The notes below the pieces were generated by a model, which saw nothing but the letters and a program-made list of their open reading frames with translations, was not told the origin of the DNA and made no database searches. From the NCBI GenBank assembly GCA_026129255.1, contig JAHCIJ010000004.1, forward strand, positions 1 to 58,709: a DNA stretch of 58,709 nt, given 5' to 3'. This DNA is from Anaerolineales bacterium. Its GTDB lineage: Bacteria; Chloroflexota; Anaerolineae; Anaerolineales; UBA11579. The position numbers were made by a program, and so were the translations under genes. The first letter of the stretch is position 1. Every line of letters starts with the position of its first letter. This document shows, one piece after another, positions 28,880 through 37,362 of the stretch.

Positions 28880-30403
28880 CTAACGCTGCACCATATTGGC
28901 TGGGAAACGGCATTCGCAGGCGTCTACCTGAACGCCGTTACGCAGCAGGCTGCCGTCATACAGAAGGCCGTTGCTAATGGAAACCCAGCCATCCAGCACG
29001 AAGGGCAGGCTGCCAGCCGCCGGAATCCACTCGCCATTATAGCGACGAGCAATATGTAAATGTGTGGCCGTGGCCACGCCGCCCTCGCACGAGGCGTGCC
29101 CGATGCGCTCCCCGGCGCGCAGATAGGCGCCGGCTTGCACGCGTTGCGTGCTGGCGACGTGCATATAGAGCACCGTCCAGCCGGTTTGCTCGTAGCCGTC
29201 GCCGTCGAGGTCTTGCACCACGGCGCCGTTCTCCGAGCGCACAATGAGGCCATCGGCGGCGGCCACCACCCAATCCGGGCTGGGGCTGCAACCAACATCG
29301 TCGCGCGGGGCGAAGTCGAGTGAGGCCCAGGCCGAGCCGTTGCCCCAGCCGCCGTGCGGGCCGCCGCTGAACACCCAGGGGATGCTGGGCTCAAAGGGCA
29401 GCTGCAGGCTGGGCTGGCTGAGCCCGCTGGGCAGCAGCGGGTCAATGGTGTAATCGAAAGGGTAGCCGAACAGGCGCAAGTAGGTTTGGAAGAAGCCTTG
29501 TTCGCTGGCGGCCACGCGCCACTGGCCCTCGTTGTGCATCAGCGCCAGCAGGCGCTGCACACCGGCGGTGCCAGCGTTGATGGTGGGGTTGGGCGGCACA
29601 GAGACGCCATCGGCCGTGTGCCAGGCGGTGGCCTGGCCGGCGCGCCAATCGTAGTAGCCCTTGTTGAGGTTGTCAGCCGCCCAGGAGAGTTGGCGGTAGA
29701 GGCCAGTACGCCAGCTATCGTCTTTGCCCATGGGGTAAGTAAGTGTGGCGCTGGCGGGGTTGGGGTTGCTCAGCCAACCGCTTTGGTATTCCAACAGGGC
29801 CAGCAGCAATTTGGGATTTACAGAGTATTCCGTGGCCACACGCTCTACGATGCGCGCACCGGAGAGGAACTGCTGGTCTACCTGCTCCTGGTGCTGTTTG
29901 AGGTAGCCGGGCTGGTTGTTAACGAAGTCGTATACATTGAAAACGATGGCATAGGGGCCGTTGACCAGCTCAGAGTCGGGGATGATCTTGAAATCCGGCC
30001 CCAGGCTGCTCACCTGCTGCGGCGGCACGTTGATTACCTGGCCGACGTTGAGGGCATTGGGGTTGGGGATGTTGTTGGCGGCCAGCAGCTGCGCCAGGGT
30101 GACGCCCAGCCGCTCGGCGATGGCGTTGAGCGAGTCGCCGGGCTGCACGGTGTACTGGGTAGCCTCGTTGCGCAGGGCGGCCTGGGCGTGCGGCGTATCC
30201 GGCGTGGGCGTGAGGATGGGCGTGTTGGGGTCACGCAGGGGCGGCAGCGTGGGGGCTGGCACCGCCGCCCCCACGGGCGTAGCCTGAGCCAGCGCTGCTG
30301 TGGGCACGCTGTTAGCCTGCGGCGGGCCGATGGTGGTAGTGGGGAAGTTGCAGGCTAGCGCGGACAGCAGCAGGATCAGAAGTGGGGAAAAAATTCTACG
30401 CAT
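28880..30403 (-). CDS. LysM / M23-type lipoprotein, paralogue A
   Basis: A 507-residue lipoprotein heading the three-gene cluster. MRRIFSPLLILLLSALAC gives a signal peptide with lipobox Cys18. The LysM domain is the most canonical of the three (YTVQPGDSLNAIAERLG). Then come a transglycosylase-like region (YSVNPKLLLALLEYQSGW) and an M23-like domain with GPHGGW, DFAP, LYMHV and THLHIAR, plus the loop DLDGDGYEQTGW. The ATG at 30403 is chosen because the open frame beyond it is an Arg/Pro-rich shadow of the gyrA tail. No Shine-Dalgarno site is evident. Confidence 0.83.
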   Translation of the reverse strand: MRRIFSPLLILLLSALACNFPTTTIGPPQANSVPTAALAQATPVGAAVPAPTLPPLRDPNTPILTPTPDTPHAQAALRNEATQYTVQPGDSLNAIAERLGVTLAQLLAANNIPNPNALNVGQVINVPPQQVSSLGPDFKIIPDSELVNGPYAIVFNVYDFVNNQPGYLKQHQEQVDQQFLSGARIVERVATEYSVNPKLLLALLEYQSGWLSNPNPASATLTYPMGKDDSWRTGLYRQLSWAADNLNKGYYDWRAGQATAWHTADGVSVPPNPTINAGTAGVQRLLALMHNEGQWRVAASEQGFFQTYLRLFGYPFDYTIDPLLPSGLSQPSLQLPFEPSIPWVFSGGPHGGWGNGSAWASLDFAPRDDVGCSPSPDWVVAAADGLIVRSENGAVVQDLDGDGYEQTGWTVLYMHVASTQRVQAGAYLRAGERIGHASCEGGVATATHLHIARRYNGEWIPAAGSLPFVLDGWVSISNGLLYDGSLLRNGVQVDACECRFPANMVQR

Positions 30404-30454
30404 AATAAGGAAGAGGGTCGTGTAGCTATCTGGGTTATACAGAGGTTGCAAAAA

Positions 30455-30501
30455 ATAGGCCACCTGTTTTTCTGTGCAAACGCAGAAAACAGGTGGCCTA
30501 T
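30455..30501 (-). terminator. Intrinsic terminator of gyrA
   Basis: A long stem of about 20 bp (arms near 30455-30477 and 30482-30501, with small bulges) has a T run after it on the minus strand. It separates gyrA from the lipoprotein cluster. Confidence 0.85.
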
Positions 30502-30521
30502 GGCTTTGCAAGCGCGAAGAA

Positions 30522-33188
30522 TTACTTCTTGCCGGTTTTCTTGGTGGCCTTTTTAGTGGCCTTCTTTGTTGCCTTTTTTGTTGCTGTCTTGGCGGCCTTT
30601 TTGACAGCCTTGGGCGCAGCCTTCTTGGTAGCGGTTTTGGCGCTCTTCTTGGCAGCCTTAGGCGCCTCTTTGGTTTTGGGAGCTGCCTCGGGCTGGGCGG
30701 GGGCTTCAGCCTGCTGCGCTTCCTTGGCCAGCTGGTTGGCAGCGGTGATCTCGGAGACCGGGATGCGCGCCAGGGTGGCGATGCTGTCTTCGCCGGCCAC
30801 CTGCATGATGCGTACGCCGCGCGTGGCGCGGCTGGCCTCGCGGATGGCATTCACCGCGGTGCGCAATACTACGCCGGCCGAGGAGATGATGGTGACTTCA
30901 TCATCCTTCTGCACGACGCGGGCAGCCGCGATGGGGCCAATGTCCTTGAAGGCCTTGACGTCTGTAGTCAGCACGCCACTGGTGCCGCGGCCCTTGGCGG
31001 GATACTGCGTGAGCGAAGTGCGTTTGCCGTAACCCTTGGTGCTGATCACCAACAAGTCGCCACCGGGCTCCACTACTTCCATGCTGGCCAGCGTGTCGTC
31101 AGACTTCATCTTGATGGCGCGCAAGCCGCCAGCCTGGCGCCCCATGGGGCGCACTTTGTCCACGGCGAAGCGCAGCGCCTGGCCGTGATGCGAGACGAGG
31201 ATGATGTGATCCTTGGCGCCCACCAACCCGGCCCACCCCAGTTGGTCGTCCTTCTCCAGGGTGATGCAGATCAGGCCGGAGGGGCGCACCGCTTCGAATT
31301 CGCTCAGCGCGATGCGCTTGATCTTGCCGTCGCGCGTGGCCATGATGCAGAACTCCGCAGCTTGGAAGTTAGGCACGGCCACAGCAGCGGTGATGGTTTC
31401 CGTCTGGCCTACGTTGAGAATGTTCACGATGGGTGTGCCGCGCGCCGTACGGTCGGCCTCGGGGATGCGATAAGCCTTCTCCGAATACACCTTGCCGCGG
31501 TTGGAGAAGAACAAGATGGTATCCAACGTGCGGGCTGGCACCAGCAAGACGACTTCATCTTCGTTCTTGGTGGCGTGACCCTTGACGCCGGAGCCACCGC
31601 GCCCCTGGGAGCGGAACGCTTTGGGGGCCACGCGCTTGACGTAGCCCTGGCTGGTGATGCTCACCAGGGTAGCTTCTTCAGCCACCAGGCTCTCTTCGCT
31701 TACATCGCCTTTGCCCTCACCATCCAGCGAGGTGCGGCGCTCATCGCCATAGCTGATCGCTAGTTCACCCAGATCATCCCTGATCAGGCCCAGGATCTTC
31801 TGGGGCGACTTGAGCAGGTCTTTCAAATAGGCGATGCGCGCCTTGAGTTCCTTGTATTCATCTTCGATCTTCTGGCGTTCCAGCGCGGCCAGGCGGCGCA
31901 GCTGCATGTCCAGGATGGCCTGCGCTTGTTTGTCAGACAGGTCAAAGCGAGACATCAACTTGTCTTTGGCCGTATCGGCATCCTTGGATTTGCGGATGGT
32001 ATCGATGACATCATCCAGATTGGCCAGTGCCTTCAGCAAACCTTCCAAAATATGGGCGCGTGCCTGGGCCTTGGCCAGTTCAAACTTGGTGCGGCGCGTG
32101 ATGACTTCCTGACGGTGGTCGAGGAAGATCTGCAGGGCGCGCTTGAGCGACAGCAAGCGCGGCTCGCCATCCACCAGGGCCAGAATTTGGGCTGCAAAGC
32201 TGGATTGCAGCGGGGTGTACTTGTACAAGCGGTTGAGCACCATCTTGGGCTGCGCGCCGGCCTTGAGCTCCAGCACGATGCTGAGACCCTCGCGGTCGGA
32301 CTCATCACGCATGTCGGCGATGCCTTCCAGGCGGCCGCTGCGCACCAGCTCGGCGATGCGCTCGATCAGGTTGGTCATATTGACCTGGTAGGGGATGGCG
32401 CTGATGACGATGCGCATACGCCCGCGGCGGCCTTCTTCGATACGCGCCTTGGCGCGCACGATGAGCTGGCCCTTGCCTTTGCTGTACAGGTCGCGGATGC
32501 CTTCTTCGCCCACGATGATTGCGCCGGTGGGGAAGTCTGGCCCCTTGACGAAGCGGCGCAGATCCTCTGTGGTGATGTCATCCATCTTGGCGTAGTTATC
32601 GATCATGTATTGCAGCGCGCCCACCAGCTCACCCAGGTTATGGGGCGGGATATTGGTGGCCATGCCCACGGCAATGCCGGAGGAGCCATTGAGCAGCAGG
32701 TTGGGCAGGCGGGCGGGCAGCACGACCGGCTCTTTAAGCGAGCTGTCAAAGTTATCGGTAAAGTTCACCGTGTCTTTGTCAATATCGGCCAGCAGCTCCT
32801 CAGCCATGGGGTGCAGGCGCGCCTCGGTATAACGCATGGCGGCCGGGGGGTCGCCGCCGATGGAGCCAAAGTTGCCCTGGCCGCTGACCAACATATAGCG
32901 CAAGGAGAAGTCCTGGGCCATGCGGGCCATGGCGTCGTACACGGCATCGTCACTGTGGGGGTGGTATTTGCCCAGCACCTCACCCACGATACGGGCAGAT
33001 TTCTTGAAGGAGCTATTGGCGCGGATGCCCATATCCATCATGGCGTACAAAATGCGGCGGTGCACCGGTTTCAGGCCATCGCGGGCGTCTGGCAGGGCGC
33101 GTGAAACGATCACGCTCATGGCGTAATCGAGGTAAGCCGAGCGCATTTGCTGGCCAATATCAACAGGCTGGATGGGGCTTTTCGCCAT
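30522..33188 (-). CDS. gyrA: DNA gyrase subunit A with a histone-H1-like tail
   Basis: Breakage-reunion subunit of gyrase, which introduces negative supercoils with GyrB, 888 residues. The N-terminus ([39 protein letters not shown], split here for clarity at DYAM / SVIV) is typical, with the catalytic Tyr in AMRYTEARL. Six beta-pinwheel repeats follow, with the GyrA box region as [11 protein letters not shown]. The last 60 or so residues are an unusual tail made of Lys, Ala, Thr and Pro in [14 protein letters not shown] repeats. The ATG at 33188 has an AAAGG site, and a TATAAT box lies about 60 nt upstream on the minus strand. Confidence 0.96.
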   Translation of the reverse strand: MAKSPIQPVDIGQQMRSAYLDYAMSVIVSRALPDARDGLKPVHRRILYAMMDMGIRANSSFKKSARIVGEVLGKYHPHSDDAVYDAMARMAQDFSLRYMLVSGQGNFGSIGGDPPAAMRYTEARLHPMAEELLADIDKDTVNFTDNFDSSLKEPVVLPARLPNLLLNGSSGIAVGMATNIPPHNLGELVGALQYMIDNYAKMDDITTEDLRRFVKGPDFPTGAIIVGEEGIRDLYSKGKGQLIVRAKARIEEGRRGRMRIVISAIPYQVNMTNLIERIAELVRSGRLEGIADMRDESDREGLSIVLELKAGAQPKMVLNRLYKYTPLQSSFAAQILALVDGEPRLLSLKRALQIFLDHRQEVITRRTKFELAKAQARAHILEGLLKALANLDDVIDTIRKSKDADTAKDKLMSRFDLSDKQAQAILDMQLRRLAALERQKIEDEYKELKARIAYLKDLLKSPQKILGLIRDDLGELAISYGDERRTSLDGEGKGDVSEESLVAEEATLVSITSQGYVKRVAPKAFRSQGRGGSGVKGHATKNEDEVVLLVPARTLDTILFFSNRGKVYSEKAYRIPEADRTARGTPIVNILNVGQTETITAAVAVPNFQAAEFCIMATRDGKIKRIALSEFEAVRPSGLICITLEKDDQLGWAGLVGAKDHIILVSHHGQALRFAVDKVRPMGRQAGGLRAIKMKSDDTLASMEVVEPGGDLLVISTKGYGKRTSLTQYPAKGRGTSGVLTTDVKAFKDIGPIAAARVVQKDDEVTIISSAGVVLRTAVNAIREASRATRGVRIMQVAGEDSIATLARIPVSEITAANQLAKEAQQAEAPAQPEAAPKTKEAPKAAKKSAKTATKKAAPKAVKKAAKTATKKATKKATKKATKKTGKK

Positions 33189-33249
33189 AAATACCTTTCA
33201 ATCTGGTGTGTTCGGGGGCAATTTTGTTCAGAATCTGGTCAGAGTATTA

Positions 33250-33255
33250 ATTATA
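33250..33255 (-). promoter_or_regulatory. -10 box of gyrA
   Basis: On the minus strand TATAAT lies 61 nt before the gyrA start, giving a leader of about 55 nt. Confidence 0.55.
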
Positions 33256-33350
33256 CCGTTAGGCCTGTTTGGATTATTGGTCTTAGACGTAGCAGTTTTG
33301 CAAAGTGAGCCTAGGAACTAGGTGGGTTGTGCCGCGCTCGTACTGTTATG

Positions 33351-33356
33351 TATACT
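33351..33356 (+). promoter_or_regulatory. -10 box of the sensor kinase cassette
   Basis: TATACT lies 43 nt before the ATG at 33400. The region between this and the gyrA promoter (33256-33350) holds no gene. Confidence 0.45.
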
Positions 33357-33399
33357 TTTTTGTAAGGAAGCTTGACCAAAGTACCACCATGCGCCTTAG

Positions 33400-34443
33400 A
33401 TGAGCAAACATAGCCTCCCCGTTATTTCCCGTACTGGCCCCCTCTCCCCTGAGTTGCTAGTGCCGCGCCTGGGCGACAGCCTGGTAGAGAAGGGCCTGCT
33501 GACCCCAGAGGGGCTCAAGCTGGCCCTGGCTCATCAGCAGGAGCAACGCAGCCAGGGGGTGCGCGTGCTGCTCGGGCAGGCGCTGGTGGACCTGGGGCTG
33601 ATCGACCGGCCCAAGCTGGATGCAGCCGTCACCGAGCAGATCGCCCACCTGCAAGAGGCCCTGAGCCAGAGCAACTTATTTCTGGAAGAGCGTGTACAGG
33701 AGCGCACCGCCGAGCTGCAGGAGGCGCTGAACAAGCTCACTGAGCTCAACCGCATGAAGAACGACTTTATCTCCAATGTGTCTCATGAACTGCGCACCCC
33801 ACTGGCGCACATGGTGGGCTACATTGACCTGCTCTCGGCAGAGGCGCTTGGCCCGGTGAGCGCTGACCAGCGCTCGGCGTTGAGCGTGCTGGAGAAATCC
33901 TACAAGCGCCTAGCGGGCTTGATCGATAATCTGCTGTTCCTGTCGTTTGACACCGCAGAAACCCTGCACCTGGAACCGAGCGCGGTACAGCTACAGCAGC
34001 TATTGGAGCAGGTGGTGGGCGAGTACCAGGCGCGTGCTCAAGAGGAGCAGATCGTGCTGACGCAGGAAGTGCCTGCCGAGCTGCCGCCCGTGTTGGCTGA
34101 CATGAATCGCCTCGAGTGGGCGGTGGCACAACTCGTGGACAACGCGCTCAAGTTCAACGCCCGCGGGGGCCGCGTGCACCTCACGGCCCGCCAGGAAGGT
34201 CAGCGCGTCCAGGTGGCTGTGGCGGATACCGGCGTCGGCATCCCGGCTGACCGGCTGCACGAGATCTTTGAGCCCTTCCATCAGTTGGATAGCTCCTCGA
34301 CCCGCCGCCACGCGGGTACGGGCATTGGCCTGACGCTGGCCAAGCGCATCATTGAAGGGCACGGGTCAAAACTGGAAGTCGAATCGTTACCAGGGAAAGG
34401 CAGCCGGTTCTCCTTCACGTTGCCCGTAGCCAACGCGAAATGA
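33400..34443 (+). CDS. Cytosolic sensor histidine kinase with a MshEN-like input domain
   Basis: A 347-residue histidine kinase without membrane segments. The N-terminal 80 residues ([20 protein letters not shown] ... [13 protein letters not shown]) resemble the MshEN/type II secretion ATPase N-domain, which in some proteins binds c-di-GMP; that assignment is by eye. A coiled coil (about 85-120) leads to the H-box [12 protein letters not shown]-box DNALKFN, G1 DTGVGIP, F-box EIFEPF and G2 [10 protein letters not shown]. It overlaps the next kinase gene by 4 nt (ATGA). A soluble kinase next to an HD-GYP phosphodiesterase suggests, but does not prove, a c-di-GMP link. Confidence 0.88.
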   Translation: MSKHSLPVISRTGPLSPELLVPRLGDSLVEKGLLTPEGLKLALAHQQEQRSQGVRVLLGQALVDLGLIDRPKLDAAVTEQIAHLQEALSQSNLFLEERVQERTAELQEALNKLTELNRMKNDFISNVSHELRTPLAHMVGYIDLLSAEALGPVSADQRSALSVLEKSYKRLAGLIDNLLFLSFDTAETLHLEPSAVQLQQLLEQVVGEYQARAQEEQIVLTQEVPAELPPVLADMNRLEWAVAQLVDNALKFNARGGRVHLTARQEGQRVQVAVADTGVGIPADRLHEIFEPFHQLDSSSTRRHAGTGIGLTLAKRIIEGHGSKLEVESLPGKGSRFSFTLPVANAK

Positions 34444-35684
34444 GTGAGCAAGAGCGCAATGCCCTCCCACTGAACGAACTGCAGGCCATTTATGCGATCA
34501 GCCGCGTCATCACCGAAACGCTGGATGTAGACGAGGCCTTGTCTGAGATCGTGCGCTTAGCGCGCCCGGTCTTCATTTTTGATAATGCCGTGCTGTACCT
34601 GGCCAGTGCCAAAGGCGAGCTGGAGCCCGCGTTCGCCCGTGCCATCGGGCGCGGGCGCTCCTCCGAGGCCGACTCAGCCTGGGGCGAGGCGGCTGCTCAG
34701 GTGGCCTTCCACGAAGTACGCACCGTGGCCACGCAGCCCGAGCCCAACCCGCAGGCCGACCGTCTGCAGCAGCGCTTCTTTCTGGCGCTGCCGCTGCTGG
34801 CGGGCGGCAGTGCTAGCGGGGCGCTGGTGTTCGTGCGCTTTGGCGGGCCGGAGTTCACCAAAGCGCAGATCAACCTGGCGCAGTACATTGCCGCTCACGT
34901 GACGCAGGTGTTGGAGCACAAGCGTCTGGTGGAGCGCATCGCCAGCCTGGAAGCTGAGCGGCGGCTGAGCCAATTGCAGTCTGATTTCATCGCCATGGTT
35001 TCGCATGAGCTCAAGACGCCACTGGGATTCATCAAGGGTTACTCCACTACGTTGCTGCGCCCGGATGCCAGTTGGACGCGCGAAGATCAGCTGGAGTTCC
35101 TCACCATCATTGATGAGGAGGCCGACCGGTTGGTGGAGTTGGTGGACAATCTGCTCGACTCCTCGCGCTTGCAAGGCGGCAACCTGGAGCTGGACATCCG
35201 CCCGGTGGAGCTGGCCAGTGTGATCGATGAGAACGTAGAGCGTATGCGTGTACGCTATCCCGCGCTACAGGTGCTCTGGGAGCCGCCGCAGGACAACAGC
35301 CTTGTGGAGGCAGACGCCCGGCGCCTGGGCCAGGTGTTGGAGAACCTGGCCAGCAATGCCGCCAAGTATGCCGGTGGTGGGCAATTGGCGATTGAGTTGG
35401 GGATGGAGCCCGAGCAAGCCACGCTCTCGGTGCGCGATCAGGGGCCAGGCGTCCCCGAGGCGGAGAGCGAGCAGGTCTTTGAACGCTTTTACCGTGTGCC
35501 CTCTACCAAGGAGCTGGCGCGCGGCAGCGGCTTGGGGCTGTATATATGCAAGCAGATCATCCTTGCCCATGGAGGCAGGATCTTCTTGGGGAAATCAAAA
35601 GAGGGGGGCGCGGAATTTGTTATTCAGCTACCACGCATGTCCGGTGCCCTGCGTGTTGTTAGGAAAGAGGAAAAAAATGGCTGA
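34440..35684 (+). CDS. GAF-domain sensor histidine kinase
   Basis: A 414-residue soluble histidine kinase. A GAF domain (about 10-155) precedes a short coiled coil, the H-box [15 protein letters not shown] (about 183-197), the N-box [12 protein letters not shown]1 DQGPGVPE, F-box VFERFYR and G2 [14 protein letters not shown] domains bind small ligands or cyclic nucleotides; the ligand is unknown. It overlaps the first kinase by 4 nt and the response regulator by 8 nt, so the three are made together. Confidence 0.92.
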   Translation: MSEQERNALPLNELQAIYAISRVITETLDVDEALSEIVRLARPVFIFDNAVLYLASAKGELEPAFARAIGRGRSSEADSAWGEAAAQVAFHEVRTVATQPEPNPQADRLQQRFFLALPLLAGGSASGALVFVRFGGPEFTKAQINLAQYIAAHVTQVLEHKRLVERIASLEAERRLSQLQSDFIAMVSHELKTPLGFIKGYSTTLLRPDASWTREDQLEFLTIIDEEADRLVELVDNLLDSSRLQGGNLELDIRPVELASVIDENVERMRVRYPALQVLWEPPQDNSLVEADARRLGQVLENLASNAAKYAGGGQLAIELGMEPEQATLSVRDQGPGVPEAESEQVFERFYRVPSTKELARGSGLGLYICKQIILAHGGRIFLGKSKEGGAEFVIQLPRMSGALRVVRKEEKNG

Positions 35685-36360
35685 GCGCATTCTAATTGTT
35701 GATGACGAGCCGCGTTTTCTGCGTCTGATCGAAGCCAATTTGCAAACCGAGGGCTTTGAGATCATCAAAGCCAATGACGGCAAGCAAGCCGTGGATGAAG
35801 CCGTAAACCAAAAGCCCGACCTGATCTTGTTGGATGTGATGATGCCGGAGATGGACGGCTTCCAGGCCTGCCAGCGCATCCGTGAGTTCTCAAACGTGCC
35901 CATCATTATGCTGACCGCCAAGGGTGATGAGGACCAGCGCATCCAGGGGTTGAACCTGGGCGCGGATGATTACATCGTCAAGCCTTTCTCGGCTGGCGAG
36001 ATGCTGGCGCGCGTGCGCGCCGTCTTGCGCCGCGCTCAAACCCGCTCACAAGAATCGGGCGAGGCGATGTTCTCGCGCGGCGATCTGCAGATCGACTTTG
36101 CGCGCGCCGAAGTGCGCCTGGCGGGGGAGCTGGTATCGCTCTCGGCCACCGAGTACCGCCTGCTGCTGCAGTTTGCCCGTGCGGCGGGCAAGGTGCTGCC
36201 GTCTGAGGAACTGTTGCGCAATGTGTGGGGCGAAGAATACAGCGAGGAGAAAGAGATCCTGTGGGTCAGCATTTCGCGCCTGCGCCAGAAGCTGGAGAAC
36301 GACCCCAAGCAACCCGAAATGATCGTGACACACTCGGGCGCCGGGTATTCCATGCCCTAG
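35677..36360 (+). CDS. OmpR/PhoB-family response regulator
   Basis: A 227-residue transcription regulator. The receiver domain (about 1-118) has the acidic pair in VDDEPRF, the phospho-acceptor Asp in LILLDVMMPEMDG, Thr in IIMLTAKGD and Lys in DDYIVKPF. The C-terminal winged helix (about 130-225) ends with the PhoB-type wing (VSISRLRQKLENDPKQPEMIVTHSGAGYSM). The ATG at 35677 has an AAAGAGG site and overlaps the kinase stop. It is the likely output of both upstream kinases; target genes are unknown. Confidence 0.95.
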   Translation: MAERILIVDDEPRFLRLIEANLQTEGFEIIKANDGKQAVDEAVNQKPDLILLDVMMPEMDGFQACQRIREFSNVPIIMLTAKGDEDQRIQGLNLGADDYIVKPFSAGEMLARVRAVLRRAQTRSQESGEAMFSRGDLQIDFARAEVRLAGELVSLSATEYRLLLQFARAAGKVLPSEELLRNVWGEEYSEEKEILWVSISRLRQKLENDPKQPEMIVTHSGAGYSMP

Positions 36361-36444
36361 CAGCTTCGTTTATACAAGAGCAGCGCACCGTGCACAGTAT
36401 CCAGAATCAAAGACCGCAGCCCGGGCCGCCAGGCAGGGGTTTGC

Positions 36445-36450
36445 TATAAT
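36445..36450 (+). promoter_or_regulatory. -10 box of the double-HTH regulator gene, leaderless type
   Basis: TATAAT lies 6 nt before the ATG at 36457, with no Shine-Dalgarno site. Confidence 0.65.
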
Positions 36451-36456
36451 CGCAAC

Positions 36457-37134
36457 ATGAGTCAGAACACAGCCATCCAGCTGCGCTCCAAGATCATTGG
36501 CGTCTTGCTGCGCGATGCGCGCCTCACGGCGGGCAAATCGCTCAAGCAGGTGGCCGATGTGATCGGGCTGTCCAGCGGTACGCTGAGCGCAGTGGAGCGC
36601 GGTGCTAATGCGCTCTCCCTGCCCGAGCTGGAGCTGCTGGCGTTCTACCTGCGCATCCCGCTGGCGCATTTCTGGAGTGAGGACATCGTCTCTCAGGAAG
36701 TATCGCTGGCCGAGACCTTGCAGGCCGAGAGCCTGCTGGCGCTGCGCCACCGTACCGTGGCGGCGATGCTGCGCCAGGGGCGCAACGAGAAGAGCCTCAG
36801 CCAGAAGGAATTGTCTGACCGCACGCACATATCTCCCAGCCGCATCCGCCGCTACGAGAGCGGCGAGACCCCCGTACCGCTGCCCGAGCTAGAAACGCTG
36901 GCGGTGGCCCTCGGCTACCGCCTGGATGACTTTGTGGACAGCAGCGGCCCTGTGGGGCAGTGGCTTACGCAGAGCAAAGCGGCCGCCGAATTTGATGAGC
37001 TGCCACGCGACTTACAGGAGTTCCTCTCCAACCCAGACAACCGCTACTACCTGGAGTTGGCGCGGCGCCTGAGCGACATCCCCGTAGAACGCATGCGCGC
37101 CCTGGTAGACCTTCTCAACTCCATCGTCAATTAG
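36457..37134 (+). CDS. Transcriptional regulator with two XRE-type HTH domains
   Basis: A 225-residue DNA-binding protein with two Cro/CI-type helix-turn-helix domains in series (about 14-70 with KSLKQVADVIGLSSGTLSAVE, split at GLSS, and 103-160 with KSLSQKELSDRTHISPSRIRR). Each is followed by a PELExLAxxL helix. A C-terminal extension of about 60 residues (ELPRDLQEFLSNPDNRYYLELA) may oligomerise. It stands alone, with its own leaderless promoter, between the two-component cassette and the HD-GYP gene. Its targets are not visible. Confidence 0.87.
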   Translation: MSQNTAIQLRSKIIGVLLRDARLTAGKSLKQVADVIGLSSGTLSAVERGANALSLPELELLAFYLRIPLAHFWSEDIVSQEVSLAETLQAESLLALRHRTVAAMLRQGRNEKSLSQKELSDRTHISPSRIRRYESGETPVPLPELETLAVALGYRLDDFVDSSGPVGQWLTQSKAAAEFDELPRDLQEFLSNPDNRYYLELARRLSDIPVERMRALVDLLNSIVN

Positions 37135-37202
37135 CCTAAAAAACCGGCTTACTTATCAAATTTGTAAGTAGGAATACACCCTACTCCTTCTATACTGACC
37201 TT

Positions 37203-37246
37203 GCACTCTTGTTAGCGGTCGCCAAATCGAGGGAGGAGTGCTTTTT
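37203..37246 (+). terminator. Possible terminator or leader hairpin before the HD-GYP gene
   Basis: Arms gcactc (37203-37208) and gagtgc (37236-37241) enclose 27 nt and are followed by five T residues. The stem is short. A TATACT box lies just upstream (37191-37196), so this could end the regulator transcript or lie in the HD-GYP leader. Confidence 0.3.
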
Positions 37247-37362
37247 ATCCATTTAAACTGTGTCTTTTGTGCATGGGTTTCTGTGATGCGCACAATACAC
37301 TCAGCCTGCTGAGAGTATTTCACGCATCCGTACTCCGAGCAGTTGCTTGGCTTTAAACGTTT

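Noticed and set aside
30404..30850. An Arg/Pro-rich N-terminal extension of lipoprotein A
   Set aside because: It is an antisense-frame product of the repetitive gyrA tail; the signal peptide and lipobox begin at 30403.
31926..33104. A 392-codon plus-strand ORF opposite gyrA
   Set aside because: Antisense frame of a fully conserved gyrA; no ribosome site or known domain.
33388..33402. A 4-codon minigene (ATG to TGA) overlapping the first kinase start
   Set aside because: Likely chance; no ribosome site before it.
35248..35676. A longer response-regulator reading frame
   Set aside because: The extra 143 codons overlap the kinase in another frame; the receiver motif starts at 35677 with a good ribosome site.
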